Of a DNA stretch of 64,000 nt, positions 1 through 8,239 are shown piece after piece (position 1 is the stretch's first letter; the number at the start of each line of letters is the position of its first letter). Position numbers and translations under genes: made by a program. The notes under the pieces were generated by a model. It saw nothing but the letters and a program-made list of their open reading frames with translations. It was not told where the DNA came from and did not search any database. This DNA is from Labrys sp. KNU-23 (GTDB lineage Bacteria > Pseudomonadota > Alphaproteobacteria > Rhizobiales > Labraceae). Location: the NCBI RefSeq assembly GCF_008330945.1, contig NZ_CP043489.1, positions 5,157,501-5,221,500 of the forward strand, written 5' to 3'.

Positions 1-25
1 AGTGCGCAATCTCTAGTTCGGACTG

Positions 26-1354
26 ATGATGGCTGATCCTCTTAAAATCGGTATTGCCGGCCTTGGCACCGTCGGTGCCTCCACCATTCGCCTTCTCGAT
101 CGTCGTGCCAATGCGCTTGCCGCCAGTTGCGGCCGCGGCGTCACGGTCACCGCCGTTTCCGCCCGCTCGCGAACGCGCGACCGCGGCCTGCCCATGGAGC
201 GCTTCCGCTGGTTCGACGATCCGGTCGAGCTGGCGCGCGATCCCGGCATCGATGTCTTCGTCGAATTGATGGGCGGCGAGGAGGGAGCGGCGCACGAAGC
301 GGTGAAGGCGGCCCTCGATGCCGGCAAGCCGGTGGTAACGGCCAACAAGGCTCTGCTGGCGCGCCATGGCCTCGATTTCGCAAGGCGGGCCGAGGAGGCC
401 GGCGTCGCTCTTAATTTCGAGGCGGCCGTCGCCGGCGGCGTGCCGATCATCAAGACGCTGCGCGAGGCGCTGATCGGCAACAATATCGATCGCGTCTACG
501 GCATCCTGAACGGTACCTGCAACTACATCCTGACCAAGATGGAGGCCGAGGGCCTGTCCTTCGACGCCTGCCTGAAGGAAGCGCAGCGCCTGGGCTATGC
601 CGAAGCCGACCCCACCTTCGATATTGGCGGCTTCGATACCGCCCATAAGCTGGCTCTGCTCACCAGCCTGGCCTTCGGGACGCAGGTGAATGCCGATGCC
701 ATCCATGTCGAAGGCATCGAGCGCATCACCACCGAAGACCTGCTGGCCGCCGACGAGCTCGGCTATCGCGTCAAGCTGCTGGGGGTCGCTACCCGTTCCG
801 AGGCAGGCGTGGAACAGCGTGTCCACCCCACCATGGTGCCGAAATCGACCCCGATCGCGCAGGTCAACGGCGTCACCAATGCGGTGGCCGTCGACGCCGA
901 TGCCGTGCCGGAACTGACCCTGGTCGGCCCCGGCGCGGGCGGCGAGGCTACGGCTTCCGCCGTGGTCGGCGACATCGCCGATATCGCGCGAGGCCAGGCC
1001 GGAGCGCCGTTCGGGCGCAGGACCGGCGATCTCGAGCCCCTCCCGGCGGCGGCCATGCAAGCCCACAAGGGCGGCTATTATGTCCGCCTTTCGGTGGCCG
1101 ACAGGCCGGGCGCGGCGGCAGGCATTGCCACGCGCATGGCCGAGCGCGGTATTTCGCTGGAATCGATCGTGCAGAAGCACCGGGGAGGCAAGGTCTATGG
1201 CGGCGACGATCCGAGCAAGGTCGCCGGCGCGGTGCCGGTCATCCTCATTACATACGCCACGACCGAGGCGGATATTCGCGGCGCCGTCGATGCCATGGTT
1301 TCCGATGGCTACATCGTCGAAACGCCGCAGTTGATCCGTATCGAACGCGAATAA
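26..1354 (+). CDS. hom: Homoserine dehydrogenase
   Basis: NAD(P)-dependent reduction of aspartate semialdehyde to homoserine, the branch point to threonine and methionine; cytosolic. The 442-residue protein has a Rossmann glycine motif (GLGTVG, about residues 12-17), the ANKALL segment with Lys108, the catalytic-domain block FDIGGFDTAHK (about 198-208) and a C-terminal ACT domain (about 353-430) expected to bind a feedback regulator, probably threonine. It is a stand-alone monofunctional enzyme of normal alphaproteobacterial length, with no aspartokinase fused. Two ATGs stand in tandem at 26 and 29 and either could be the start; the window begins too close upstream to see a promoter or a preceding gene. 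A long hairpin separates it from glpX on the same strand. Confidence 0.95.
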   Translation: MMADPLKIGIAGLGTVGASTIRLLDRRANALAASCGRGVTVTAVSARSRTRDRGLPMERFRWFDDPVELARDPGIDVFVELMGGEEGAAHEAVKAALDAGKPVVTANKALLARHGLDFARRAEEAGVALNFEAAVAGGVPIIKTLREALIGNNIDRVYGILNGTCNYILTKMEAEGLSFDACLKEAQRLGYAEADPTFDIGGFDTAHKLALLTSLAFGTQVNADAIHVEGIERITTEDLLAADELGYRVKLLGVATRSEAGVEQRVHPTMVPKSTPIAQVNGVTNAVAVDADAVPELTLVGPGAGGEATASAVVGDIADIARGQAGAPFGRRTGDLEPLPAAAMQAHKGGYYVRLSVADRPGAAAGIATRMAERGISLESIVQKHRGGKVYGGDDPSKVAGAVPVILITYATTEADIRGAVDAMVSDGYIVETPQLIRIERE

Positions 1355-1364
1355 GCCACATCTC

Positions 1365-1428
1365 AGGGCGTGTCGCCAGGTATGGTTTGACCTCGTCAGA
1401 CGCCAAACCATACCTGACGACACGCCCT
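1365..1428. repeat. 24-bp inverted repeat between hom and glpX
   Basis: The arms at 1365-1388 and 1405-1428 are complementary except for one position, around a 16-nt loop. They begin with AGGGCGTGTC and end with GACACGCCCT. There is no T-run after the downstream arm, so it is not a textbook rho-independent terminator. It looks like a small dispersed palindrome or MITE-like remnant that could still act as a transcript barrier or stabiliser between hom and glpX. Confidence 0.7.
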
Positions 1429-1444
1429 AACAACGGAGGAAGCC

Positions 1445-2443
1445 ATGTCGGAGATTATTCAGGTCAAGCCGACGGATGTCATCGAGCGCATCCTTTCCCT
1501 TGAACTGGTCCGTGTGACCGAACGCGCCGCCGTTGCCTCGGCATTGCTGCGTGGGCGAGGGGATGAAAAGGCCGCCGACAAGGCGGCCGTCGACGCCATG
1601 CGGCGCGAACTCAACAAGATGCCGATCGACGGTACCGTGGTGATCGGCGAGGGCGAGCGCGACGAGGCGCCGATGCTGTTCATCGGCGAAAGAGTCGGCA
1701 ATGGCCTGGGCCCCAAGGTCGACATCGCCGTCGATCCGCTGGAAGGCACCACGCTTTGCGCCAAGGACATGCCGGGCTCGATCGCCGTGATGGCGATGGC
1801 CTCGGCCGGTTCGCTCCTCAATGCGCCAGACGTCTATATGGACAAGATCGCCATCGGGCCCGGCTATGCCGAAGGCATCGTCGATCTCGACGCCAGCGTG
1901 GAAGACAATCTGCATGCCCTGGCCAGGGCCAAGGGCGTCAAGCCGCGCGAACTGACCGCGCTGGTGCTCGACCGTCCGCGCCACGCGCCGATCATCGAGG
2001 CAATCCGCAAGGTCGGCGCCTCGATCCGCGTCATCACCGACGGCGACGTCGCTGGCGTCATCTTCACCACCAATGCCCACGAGACCGGCATCGACATCTA
2101 TCTGGGCATCGGCGGCGCCCCCGAGGGGGTGCTGGCGGCTGCGGCGCTGCGCTGCGTCGGTGGCCAGATGCAGGGCCGCCTCATCCTCGACACCGAGGCC
2201 AAGCGCGAGCGCGCCCTGAAGATGGGTGTCACCGATCCGACCCGCAAATACAAGATGGAGGAACTCGCCTCCGGGGACGTCATCGTCGCAGCGACCGGCG
2301 TGACCGATGGGGCTCTGCTCCAGGGCGTGAAGTTCCGCGGGCCGGTGATCACCACCGAGACGGTGATCTACCGTTCGCTCAACGGTACGGTGCGCCGCAT
2401 CCATGGCGAGCATCGCCAGATGTCGAAATTCAACCTCGACTGA
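1445..2443 (+). CDS. glpX: Class II fructose-1,6-bisphosphatase
   Basis: Hydrolyses fructose 1,6-bisphosphate to fructose 6-phosphate in gluconeogenesis and, in autotrophs, the Calvin cycle. The 332-residue protein carries the GlpX metal/phosphate motifs GEGERDEAP (about 68-76) and DPLEGTTLCA (97-106), and has the usual family length. The start is supported by a strong GGAGGA sequence 5 nt before the ATG. Its stop overlaps the ATG of the next acetyltransferase gene by one base (TGATG), implying translational coupling. A hom-glpX order is common in alphaproteobacteria; recJ, which often follows, is not present here. Assignment is firm; whether the enzyme also takes sedoheptulose bisphosphate cannot be told. 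Confidence 0.95.
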   Translation: MSEIIQVKPTDVIERILSLELVRVTERAAVASALLRGRGDEKAADKAAVDAMRRELNKMPIDGTVVIGEGERDEAPMLFIGERVGNGLGPKVDIAVDPLEGTTLCAKDMPGSIAVMAMASAGSLLNAPDVYMDKIAIGPGYAEGIVDLDASVEDNLHALARAKGVKPRELTALVLDRPRHAPIIEAIRKVGASIRVITDGDVAGVIFTTNAHETGIDIYLGIGGAPEGVLAAAALRCVGGQMQGRLILDTEAKRERALKMGVTDPTRKYKMEELASGDVIVAATGVTDGALLQGVKFRGPVITTETVIYRSLNGTVRRIHGEHRQMSKFNLD

Positions 2444-2886
2444 TGGATATCCGTGCACTCACGGCCGAGGAACGCCCTGCCTGGGAACCGCTCTGGCAGG
2501 GCTACCTCGCTTTCTACAAGGCGTCGGTGCCGGAGGAGACCACGGCACTGACCTGGGCGCGGTTCCACGATCCTGCCGAGCCGATGTCGGCCTATGGCGC
2601 CTTCATCGACGGCCGGCTTGCCGGCATCGTGCACCTGATCCTGCATCGCTCCACCTGGACGTCGGGCCCCTATTGCTATCTGCAGGACCTGTTTACGGCC
2701 GAATGGGCGCGCCGCCAGGGCGTTGCCCGCGGCTTGATCGAGTGGTCCTATCAGGAAGCCACGCGCTGGGGCGCCAGCCGCGTCTATTGGCTGACGCATG
2801 AAACCAATGTGGAGGCGCAAGCCGTCTACGACCAGGTGGCAGCCCGTTCAGGCTTCATCCAGTACCGCAAGATGCTGCCGGCCTGA
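2443..2886 (+). CDS. GNAT family N-acetyltransferase
   Basis: A 147-residue single-domain acetyltransferase. The acetyl-CoA binding signature is visible as the segment beginning YLQDLF and continuing to RRQGVARGLIEW (about residues 80-102), followed by the typical late block with THETN and VYDQ near the C terminus. The ATG at 2443 shares its A with the stop codon of glpX, so the two genes are probably cotranscribed and coupled. The substrate is unknown; members of this subgroup acetylate small amines or protein N termini. Nothing around it suggests a toxin-antitoxin arrangement. It converges on the methyltransferase gene, with only 28 bp between the two stop codons. Confidence 0.85.
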   Translation: MDIRALTAEERPAWEPLWQGYLAFYKASVPEETTALTWARFHDPAEPMSAYGAFIDGRLAGIVHLILHRSTWTSGPYCYLQDLFTAEWARRQGVARGLIEWSYQEATRWGASRVYWLTHETNVEAQAVYDQVAARSGFIQYRKMLPA

Positions 2887-2914
2887 TCGGCCGGCAGGCT
2901 TCATCCCGCTCCAA

Positions 2915-3988
2915 TCAAGGCCTCGCTTCGAGGATGAGATTGAACGGTGTTTCCGTGGCGCGGCGGAAGCGGGTGAAACCGGCTTCGGCGGCCACCTTGC
3001 GCAGGCGGGCCTCACCGGCCTGGGCGCCGAGCGCCAGGCCGACTTCCTGGTCGAGCGAGGCCGGCGTGCAGATTACGGTGGAAGCGGCGTAGTAGACCCG
3101 CCCGACCGGATTGAAATTGTCCTCGAGCCGGTCATTGGCGAATGGTTCCACCAGCATGCAGGTGCCTTCGGGGGCCATCGTCGTCCTGACATGGCGCAGG
3201 GCCCCGACGGGATCGCCCATATCGTGCAGGCAATCGAAGAAGCAGACGAGGTCGTAGCCGCGCGCCGGCACCGTCTTGGCCGTGCTCACCTCGAAGGTGA
3301 CGCGCTCGGCCATTCCCGCGGCCTCGGCGGCACTTCTGGCATCCTCGATCGAGCCGGGGTGATAGTCGAAGCCATGGAAACGTGAATTGGGGAAGGCGCG
3401 GGCCATGATCATGGTCGAGACGCCGTGCCCGCAGCCGATATCGGCTACGCTCGCGCCTTGCTCCAGTTTTTCCACCACGCCTTCCAGGGCGGGCAGCCAT
3501 TCCTGCACGAGATGATGGCGATAGGCGGTGCGGAAAAAGCGGGCCGTACCGCAGAACAGGCATTTGTCCCGCTTGTCCCAGCCGACGCCGCTGCCGGTAC
3601 GGAACGCATCGGAGATAGCAGGTTCGTCCCGCAAGGTTGCTGCGACGAGATCGCCGACGGCGCCCAGGAAGACGGGGCTGTCTTCGTCGGCGAAGACCGC
3701 GGCCTGCTCCGGTTGCATGGAAAATCGGCCGGTTCCGGGATCATAGGCCACATAGTCGGATGCGGCCTGCGCGGCGAGCCATTCGCGTATGTAGCGCTCG
3801 GAGGTTTCGGTTTTCTCGGCAAGCTCCTGCGATGTCATCGGTCCAGCCTCGGCGAGGGCCTTGTAGAGGCCGAGCTTGTCGCCGATGAGGAGCAGCGACG
3901 CATTCATCGCGGCCCCGACATCGTTGAGCATCTTGCCCATGAAGGCGTTGAGCTTGTCCGGATCTATCGTTCCATTCTGTATGGCCAT
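2915..3988 (-). CDS. Class I SAM-dependent methyltransferase with N-terminal winged helix (Rv2258c-like)
   Basis: The 357-residue protein has an N-terminal winged-helix/dimerisation region (about 30-95) and a C-terminal Rossmann methyltransferase domain with SAM motif I as VADIGCGHG (181-189), an acidic FDY at the end of strand 2, and a CFFDCLHD motif. The architecture resembles mycobacterial Rv2258c and small-molecule O-methyltransferases rather than rRNA or DNA enzymes. The ATG at 3988 was chosen because AGGAGAG lies 5 nt upstream; an in-frame start at 4027 would add 13 residues with no ribosome site. It stands alone, divergent from the glycosyltransferase at 4400. The substrate is unknown; a hydroxylated aromatic or lipid would fit the family, but this is inference. 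Confidence 0.85.
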   Translation of the reverse strand: MAIQNGTIDPDKLNAFMGKMLNDVGAAMNASLLLIGDKLGLYKALAEAGPMTSQELAEKTETSERYIREWLAAQAASDYVAYDPGTGRFSMQPEQAAVFADEDSPVFLGAVGDLVAATLRDEPAISDAFRTGSGVGWDKRDKCLFCGTARFFRTAYRHHLVQEWLPALEGVVEKLEQGASVADIGCGHGVSTMIMARAFPNSRFHGFDYHPGSIEDARSAAEAAGMAERVTFEVSTAKTVPARGYDLVCFFDCLHDMGDPVGALRHVRTTMAPEGTCMLVEPFANDRLEDNFNPVGRVYYAASTVICTPASLDQEVGLALGAQAGEARLRKVAAEAGFTRFRRATETPFNLILEARP

Positions 3989-4399
3989 CGCTGCTCTCCT
4001 GTCGTCGATACGGCCTGCCGTCGGCATTCCAATCGGATTTCTCTCGGCGATGCGATGCTTCCGTCTTTCGTCTCGAGACAGGCGTGTGGCATCACTGCCG
4101 GACGGCAGCGATCCGCAACTTGAGCCGTGAAATTGACGACGCTTGAACTGGCTCGATCACGAGACGAAACCGCGTGCTTGCATGACGCCTGCGCCGGGAA
4201 CCCAAGCCGGCGACGATGACATCTTCGTCCTTGCGGGCTCCTTCGTTACAACCTTGGCTTGCGCGCAAGGAATATTACCACAGCCGGATGGGCACTGCTC
4301 TTGGCCATTAGGCGGATACCGCAGCGTCGGGAGGGATAAAATCTCCGGCTCCCGGCCGACGGGCTGGTCATTTTTCGAGGCTTCGATTAGATCACCGCC
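3989..4399. other. Divergent intergenic region, no gene recognised
   Basis: 411 bp between the methyltransferase (minus) and the glycosyltransferase (plus). Open frames that run through it have no ribosome site and resemble no family. It must hold the promoters of both neighbours, but no convincing -35/-10 pair or operator could be picked by eye. Confidence 0.5.
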
Positions 4400-5206
4400 A
4401 TGTCGCCACCCGCATCACCGACCGGGCTGCCCGGCCCGCCGCCCTTGTCCGTCTTCATCATTGCCTTCAACGAGGCCGATCGCATCGGCGCGACGATCGA
4501 GGCCGTGCGAGCGCTGACGGATGATCTCGTCGTGGTCGATTCGGGGTCGACCGACGGTACGCAAGCGATCGCCGGGAAGCTCGGCGCCAGGGTGATCCAC
4601 AATCCCTGGCCTGGCTACGGTCCGCAAAAGCGCTTCGCCGAGACGCAATGCCGTCACAACTGGATCCTCAACATCGATGCGGACGAGGTGGTTTCCCCGC
4701 AGCTTGCGACCGAGATCCGCGCCCTGTTCTCGGGCAGCGGGCCCCAGGCAGACGGGTACGAGATCAACATTGCGGAGGTCTTTCCCGGCGAAAGGGAGCC
4801 TCACCCTTGGGGATACACGCTGGCGCCGGTGCGGCTCTATCGATTCGATCGCGGCCGCTATGTCGATTCGACCGTGCATGATCGCGTGCATTTCAACGAC
4901 CAGCCGCGGATCGCACGGCTCAAGGGGCGCATCCATCATTATTCGATCCGCTCTCTCGGCGACGAAATCGCCAAGTTGAACGCCTATACCGAGCAACAGG
5001 CCGAAGATCTCGACAAGAGGGGCAAGACACTCAGCAGCTGGCGGATTCTGACCGAGTTCCCGCTCAACTTCCTCAAGGCCTATATTGTACGTCGTCATTT
5101 CGTACGTGGCCTCTACGGCATCGCGACTGCAACGAACTATGCCTATTTCCGGTTTCTTCGCCTGGCCAAGCATATGGAAAGGCGTCGCCTGCGCAAACTT
5201 CGGTGA
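4400..5206 (+). CDS. Family 2 glycosyltransferase, WaaE/KdtX-like
   Basis: A 268-residue GT-A fold glycosyltransferase likely acting at the cytoplasmic face of the inner membrane on lipopolysaccharide core or another surface glycan. Visible motifs are the nucleotide-sugar site DSGSTD (47-52), the metal-binding DADE (93-96) and a conserved HHYS segment after strand 7, as in WaaE/KdtX proteins that add glucose to heptose I. The N terminus is short and proline-rich, and the C terminus is basic (ERRRLRKLR), suggesting peripheral membrane attachment. The start ATG lacks a strong Shine-Dalgarno sequence. It precedes an AtzG/AtzE-like pair by 75 bp, so they may share a transcript, but no functional link is known. 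Confidence 0.85.
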   Translation: MSPPASPTGLPGPPPLSVFIIAFNEADRIGATIEAVRALTDDLVVVDSGSTDGTQAIAGKLGARVIHNPWPGYGPQKRFAETQCRHNWILNIDADEVVSPQLATEIRALFSGSGPQADGYEINIAEVFPGEREPHPWGYTLAPVRLYRFDRGRYVDSTVHDRVHFNDQPRIARLKGRIHHYSIRSLGDEIAKLNAYTEQQAEDLDKRGKTLSSWRILTEFPLNFLKAYIVRRHFVRGLYGIATATNYAYFRFLRLAKHMERRRLRKLR

Positions 5207-5281
5207 TGCCATATCATTTGGCTTGTCTTCGCGAGACGAAGGAGGGACAGTCCGCCTACATCCTTCTCGAGGGGCGATGCG

Positions 5282-5473
5282 ATGAGCGACAAACTCGAAT
5301 TCGATGCACAAGCGGTCATCGATGCGATGGCACCGATGATCGGAATCGAAGTGGATCCCGATTTTCGTGAAGGCGTCGCCGCCAACCTGAAACTGACCGC
5401 CGAATTGGCACAATTGGTGCTGTCTTTCGCGGCCGAGGACGGCAACCAGCCCGCTGCGGTCTTCGAAGCATGA
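5282..5473 (+). CDS. AtzG-like small subunit (DUF4089)
   Basis: A 63-residue protein of the DUF4089 family. In the cyanuric-acid pathway, AtzG is the small partner that wraps the amidase AtzE to form 1-carboxybiuret hydrolase. It shows the family pattern: a helix-forming first half (FDAQAVIDAMAPMIGIEV), then PDFREGVAANL and a second helix ending in a hydrophobic VLSFA. Its stop overlaps the ATG of the AtzE-like gene in ATGA, which implies coupled synthesis of both subunits. No atzD, urease or allophanate hydrolase gene is nearby, so a role in s-triazine breakdown is not supported by context. Confidence 0.8.
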   Translation: MSDKLEFDAQAVIDAMAPMIGIEVDPDFREGVAANLKLTAELAQLVLSFAAEDGNQPAAVFEA

Positions 5474-6888
5474 CCAGCCTGCTCGATCAGGGCTGCTCGC
5501 CGCAACTGGGCATTCTGGAAATCTCCACCGGCATCCGCAGCGGCCGCTTCACGGCCCGCGCGGCGATCGAGCACACTCTTGCGCGTATCGAGCGCCTGGA
5601 CGGCAGGGTGGGGGCCTTTACCGCGGTGCTCACCGAGCGTGCCCTGGCACGGGCCGATGCCATCGATGCCCGCCACGCCGCCGGCAAGCCGGTCGGCGCC
5701 CTGGCCGGCGTCCCCTTTGCCGTGAAGAACCTCTACGACATCGCGGGTCTCGTCACCCTCGCCGGTTCCCGGATCAATCGGGACAACCCGCCGGCCACCC
5801 GCGATGCGACGTTGATCGAACGCCTGGAAGGGCAGGGGGCGATCTGCGTAGGAGCGCTCAACATGAGCGAGTACGCCTATGATTTCACCGGCCAGAATCC
5901 GCATGAGGCGCCTTCGCGAAATCCCCATGCCCTCGATCACCTGGCCGGCGGATCCTCCAGCGGCCCGGCCAGTGCGGTGGCGGCGGGCTTCGTACCCCTG
6001 GCTCTGGGCAGCGACGCCAATGGGGCGATCCGCGTACCGGCCTCCCTGTGCGGTCTGTTCGGCTTGAAGCCGACTTTTGGCCGTCTCAGCCGTGCACGCA
6101 GTTTCCCCTTCGCCGCCAGCCTCGACCACATGGGCCCGCTGGCCCGCTCGGCCCGCGACCTTGCCTTCGCCTATGATGCCATGCAGGGCCCCGATCCCGA
6201 CGATCCCAGCAGTGCCCAGCGCCCGGTGCAGCCGGCTCTGTTCGAACTCGGCCGAGGCATCGAGGGGCTGCGCATCGCCGTGGCCGGCGGCTACTTCCAT
6301 CCAGAGGGCAATCGGGATGCTCTCGAGGCCGTGCGACGTTGCGCCAAGGCGCTCGACGCCAGCGAGACCGTCGAGATCCCCCAGGCAGCGGTGGCCCGGG
6401 CGGCAGCCTTCCTGATCACCATTACCGAGGGCGGGGCGCTACATCGCGAAAGACTGCGCGTGCGCGCCAAGGATTTTACACCGGCCGTGCGGGACCGGTT
6501 GATCGCGGGCAACATGGTGCCCGCGACCTGGGTGACCGAGGCGCATCGCTTTCGCCATTGGTTTCGGGAGGAGATGCATCGCATCTTCGAGCGAATCGAT
6601 CTGATCCTGGCGCCGGCGACACCCTGCCGGGCCCCGAGAATCGATGCGAACACCATCGAGATCGGCGGCCAGACCGTGCCGCTTCGCGCGAATCTCGGGC
6701 TGTTCACCCAACCGATTTCCTTTGTTGGCTTGCCCGTTGTCACGGTACCGCTCTGGGACGAGGGCGAGAGGCTCCCGATCGGCGTGCAGATCATCGCCCC
6801 CGCCTGGCGGGAGGACCTGGCCTTGCGGGCTGCCTGGGCGCTGGAAACCGCGGGGGTGGTGCGGGCGCCGATCGCCGATCTCCACTAG
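5470..6888 (+). CDS. AtzE-like amidase-signature protein, predicted catalytically inactive
   Basis: A 472-residue amidase-signature protein closest in pattern to AtzE, and coupled to its AtzG-like partner by a 4-bp overlap. The Ser-cisSer-Lys triad can be placed from the motifs. Lysine is Lys86 (FAVKNLYD) and the cis-serine Ser162 (GGSSSG). The nucleophile position, 24 residues after the cis-serine exactly as in FAAH (217 to 241), is Ala186 in GSDANGAIRVPA, where active members read GSIR. The codon is GCG at 6025-6027. Two nearby active-site residues also differ from the usual pattern: Ala183 replaces Thr, and Ser164 replaces Gly. The fold and length look intact, so this is probably a pseudoenzyme rather than a decaying gene. 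Amidase identity is firm; loss of activity is inference. Confidence 0.85.
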   Translation: MTSLLDQGCSPQLGILEISTGIRSGRFTARAAIEHTLARIERLDGRVGAFTAVLTERALARADAIDARHAAGKPVGALAGVPFAVKNLYDIAGLVTLAGSRINRDNPPATRDATLIERLEGQGAICVGALNMSEYAYDFTGQNPHEAPSRNPHALDHLAGGSSSGPASAVAAGFVPLALGSDANGAIRVPASLCGLFGLKPTFGRLSRARSFPFAASLDHMGPLARSARDLAFAYDAMQGPDPDDPSSAQRPVQPALFELGRGIEGLRIAVAGGYFHPEGNRDALEAVRRCAKALDASETVEIPQAAVARAAAFLITITEGGALHRERLRVRAKDFTPAVRDRLIAGNMVPATWVTEAHRFRHWFREEMHRIFERIDLILAPATPCRAPRIDANTIEIGGQTVPLRANLGLFTQPISFVGLPVVTVPLWDEGERLPIGVQIIAPAWREDLALRAAWALETAGVVRAPIADLH

Positions 6889-6889
6889 G

Positions 6890-6988
6890 CAAAGCGCGTT
6901 CATGGCTGAATGCTTGCCTGCCTTCACTCTTTGGTTCGACACGTCTTTGCGATTCTTGCCGAAAAACGCCCATCGCAAAGCACTCTAG
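6890..6988 (+). repeat. RIME-like two-hairpin intergenic repeat, copy A
   Basis: Degenerate copy of a family with six members in this window. It starts CAAAGCGCGTTC, contains TTCGACACGTCTTTGCGATTC and ends CATCGCAAAGCACTCTAG. It sits between the AtzE-like and ClpP-like genes. Confidence 0.7.
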
Positions 6989-7023
6989 CGCCCGCTGCGT
7001 CGGGGTAAGGAAAAGCGTCCATA

Positions 7024-7701
7024 ATGGTATCTTCTTTGTTGCGTGCCATCGGATTGGGAACGCTCGCGATGGGGCTGTGCTGGAGCGTCCTGTCGCTGCC
7101 GGCTTCGGCTGCTGCCATGGACTTCAAGGCAGTGAGCCTGTCCTTCGGCTCCAAATGCGGCAAGCGCTGCCCCAGCCTGATGGTCGCCAATGGCGAAATG
7201 ACGAGCGGCACGGTGCAGCGTTTCATCGCCTTCGCTCAGCAGGCCTCGAAAATCGGCACCAGCAACGTGCTGATCATCGATTCGCCCGGCGGCCATCTGG
7301 TCGAAGGCGTCAATCTGGGACATGTGCTGCGGAAATTGCGCACGAGCGTCTTCGTTGGACGGGTCATCACGCTGGACGGGCAGACGATTGCGGTCAACGG
7401 CTCCTGCATGTCGGCCTGCGTCTATGCGCTGATGGGAGGCAATAAGCGATTCGTCACGGCGGGATCGCGAGTCGGCGTGCACCGCGAATATCTGCCCAAC
7501 AGTTCCGGCAGCGATCCGCTGTCAGTTCTGCGCAGCATGAGGCGTTTCCCCGAAGTCACCCAGATGCTGCGCACCTATTCGAAAAAAATGGGCGTGAACC
7601 CCGCTTTGATCGATCTTGCCGAGCGATATGGCGTCGGAAGCATCCGAATTCTGACGCCGGAGGACATCAAGCGCTTTCGTCTGGCACGCATTGCAAACTG
7701 A
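7024..7701 (+). CDS. Secreted ClpP/crotonase-fold protein
   Basis: A 225-residue protein with an N-terminal signal peptide (hydrophobic 5-28, likely cleaved after ASA near residue 29). The core matches periplasmic ClpP-like proteins (COG3904 type): IIDSPGG (85-90) forms the oxyanion region, CMSAC places a candidate nucleophile at Ser130, and VGVHRE places the candidate His153. That 23-residue spacing is close to the Ser-His spacing of ClpP. It may be a periplasmic serine protease, but the third triad residue is not obvious. Two cysteine pairs (45/49 and 128/132) could form disulfides. It is preceded by repeat copy A and followed by the tRNA-Asp gene, so it seems to be monocistronic. Substrate and function are unknown. 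Confidence 0.75.
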   Translation: MVSSLLRAIGLGTLAMGLCWSVLSLPASAAAMDFKAVSLSFGSKCGKRCPSLMVANGEMTSGTVQRFIAFAQQASKIGTSNVLIIDSPGGHLVEGVNLGHVLRKLRTSVFVGRVITLDGQTIAVNGSCMSACVYALMGGNKRFVTAGSRVGVHREYLPNSSGSDPLSVLRSMRRFPEVTQMLRTYSKKMGVNPALIDLAERYGVGSIRILTPEDIKRFRLARIAN

Positions 7702-7727
7702 ATTTGCGGTGCGTTGCGAATTGACGC

Positions 7728-7756
7728 TTGACACTGCGCGGGAGGCCCTCTAATCA
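7728..7756 (+). promoter_or_regulatory. Probable sigma-70 promoter of tRNA-Asp
   Basis: A perfect -35 TTGACA (7728-7733), a 17-bp spacer and a weak -10 TAATCA (7751-7756) lie about 40 bp before the tRNA 5' end. Confidence 0.55.
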
Positions 7757-7796
7757 CCGCGCCACGCCAGCACGGTTCGCCGCCGCTGGCGGAGAC

Positions 7797-7873
7797 GGGG
7801 GAGTAGCTCAGTTGGTTAGAGCGTCGGCCTGTCACGCCGAAGGTCGCGGGTTCAAGTCCCGTCTCTCTCGCCA
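7797..7873 (+). tRNA. tRNA-Asp (anticodon GTC)
   Basis: A 77-nt cloverleaf. The acceptor arm GGGGGAG pairs with CTCTCTC (two G-T wobbles), the D-arm is GCTCAGTTGGTTAGAGC, the anticodon loop CTGTCAC carries GTC, and the T-arm contains GGTTCAAGTCC. The discriminator G and an encoded CCA follow. G-rich pairing and the 3' end at 7873 fit the alphaproteobacterial tRNA-Asp pattern. Confidence 0.95.
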
Positions 7874-7882
7874 TTTGTGACA

Positions 7883-7908
7883 AAAAGCCAGCCTTCGGGC
7901 TGGCTTTT
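7883..7908 (+). terminator. Rho-independent terminator of tRNA-Asp
   Basis: A 7-bp GC stem, GCCAGCC/GGCTGGC, with a TTCG tetraloop is followed by TTTTGCATTTT and preceded by AAAAA. It starts 9 nt after the tRNA CCA end. Confidence 0.9.
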
Positions 7909-8239
7909 GCATTTTCAGCCCGACAATTCGCCATGCGGTTGGTTGCAAGCAGATGGCTCCTTGCAACTCATACCGGCTATGCGCCAAGATCATGCCAGAA
8001 TCGCCCGATATTCTGCCGCAGTGCGGTAGGAATCTCTTGGCTGGAACGCTTCCAAGCTTGCGCCTCCCATAGCCGTGGTTTAAGGCTCGCTGCAGGTCGT
8101 CCACGACGCAGCGTGATGGTGGTTTTCCAAAGCGCTGTAGAGGGATGACCGGTGTGAGCGCCGCTGTCGAAGCGCACCCATACCCGTATCGTCCAAACGT
8201 GGCGACCCCGAGTTCAAGTGCTCCTGGTCGATCACAGCT
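7909..8239. other. Intergenic region upstream of nuoA, no gene recognised
   Basis: About 330 bp between the tRNA terminator and repeat copy B. It should contain the nuo operon promoter, but no clear -35/-10 pair was identified. Short open frames here have no ribosome sites or recognisable homology. Confidence 0.5.

Noticed and set aside
4143..4517. Possible 124-codon gene before the glycosyltransferase
   Set aside because: No ribosome site, no family resemblance, and it overlaps the start of a convincing glycosyltransferase in another frame.
5282..6888. Cyanuric acid or atrazine degradation locus
   Set aside because: Only AtzG/AtzE-like genes are present, the AtzE active site is broken and no atzD, allophanate hydrolase or transporter is near.
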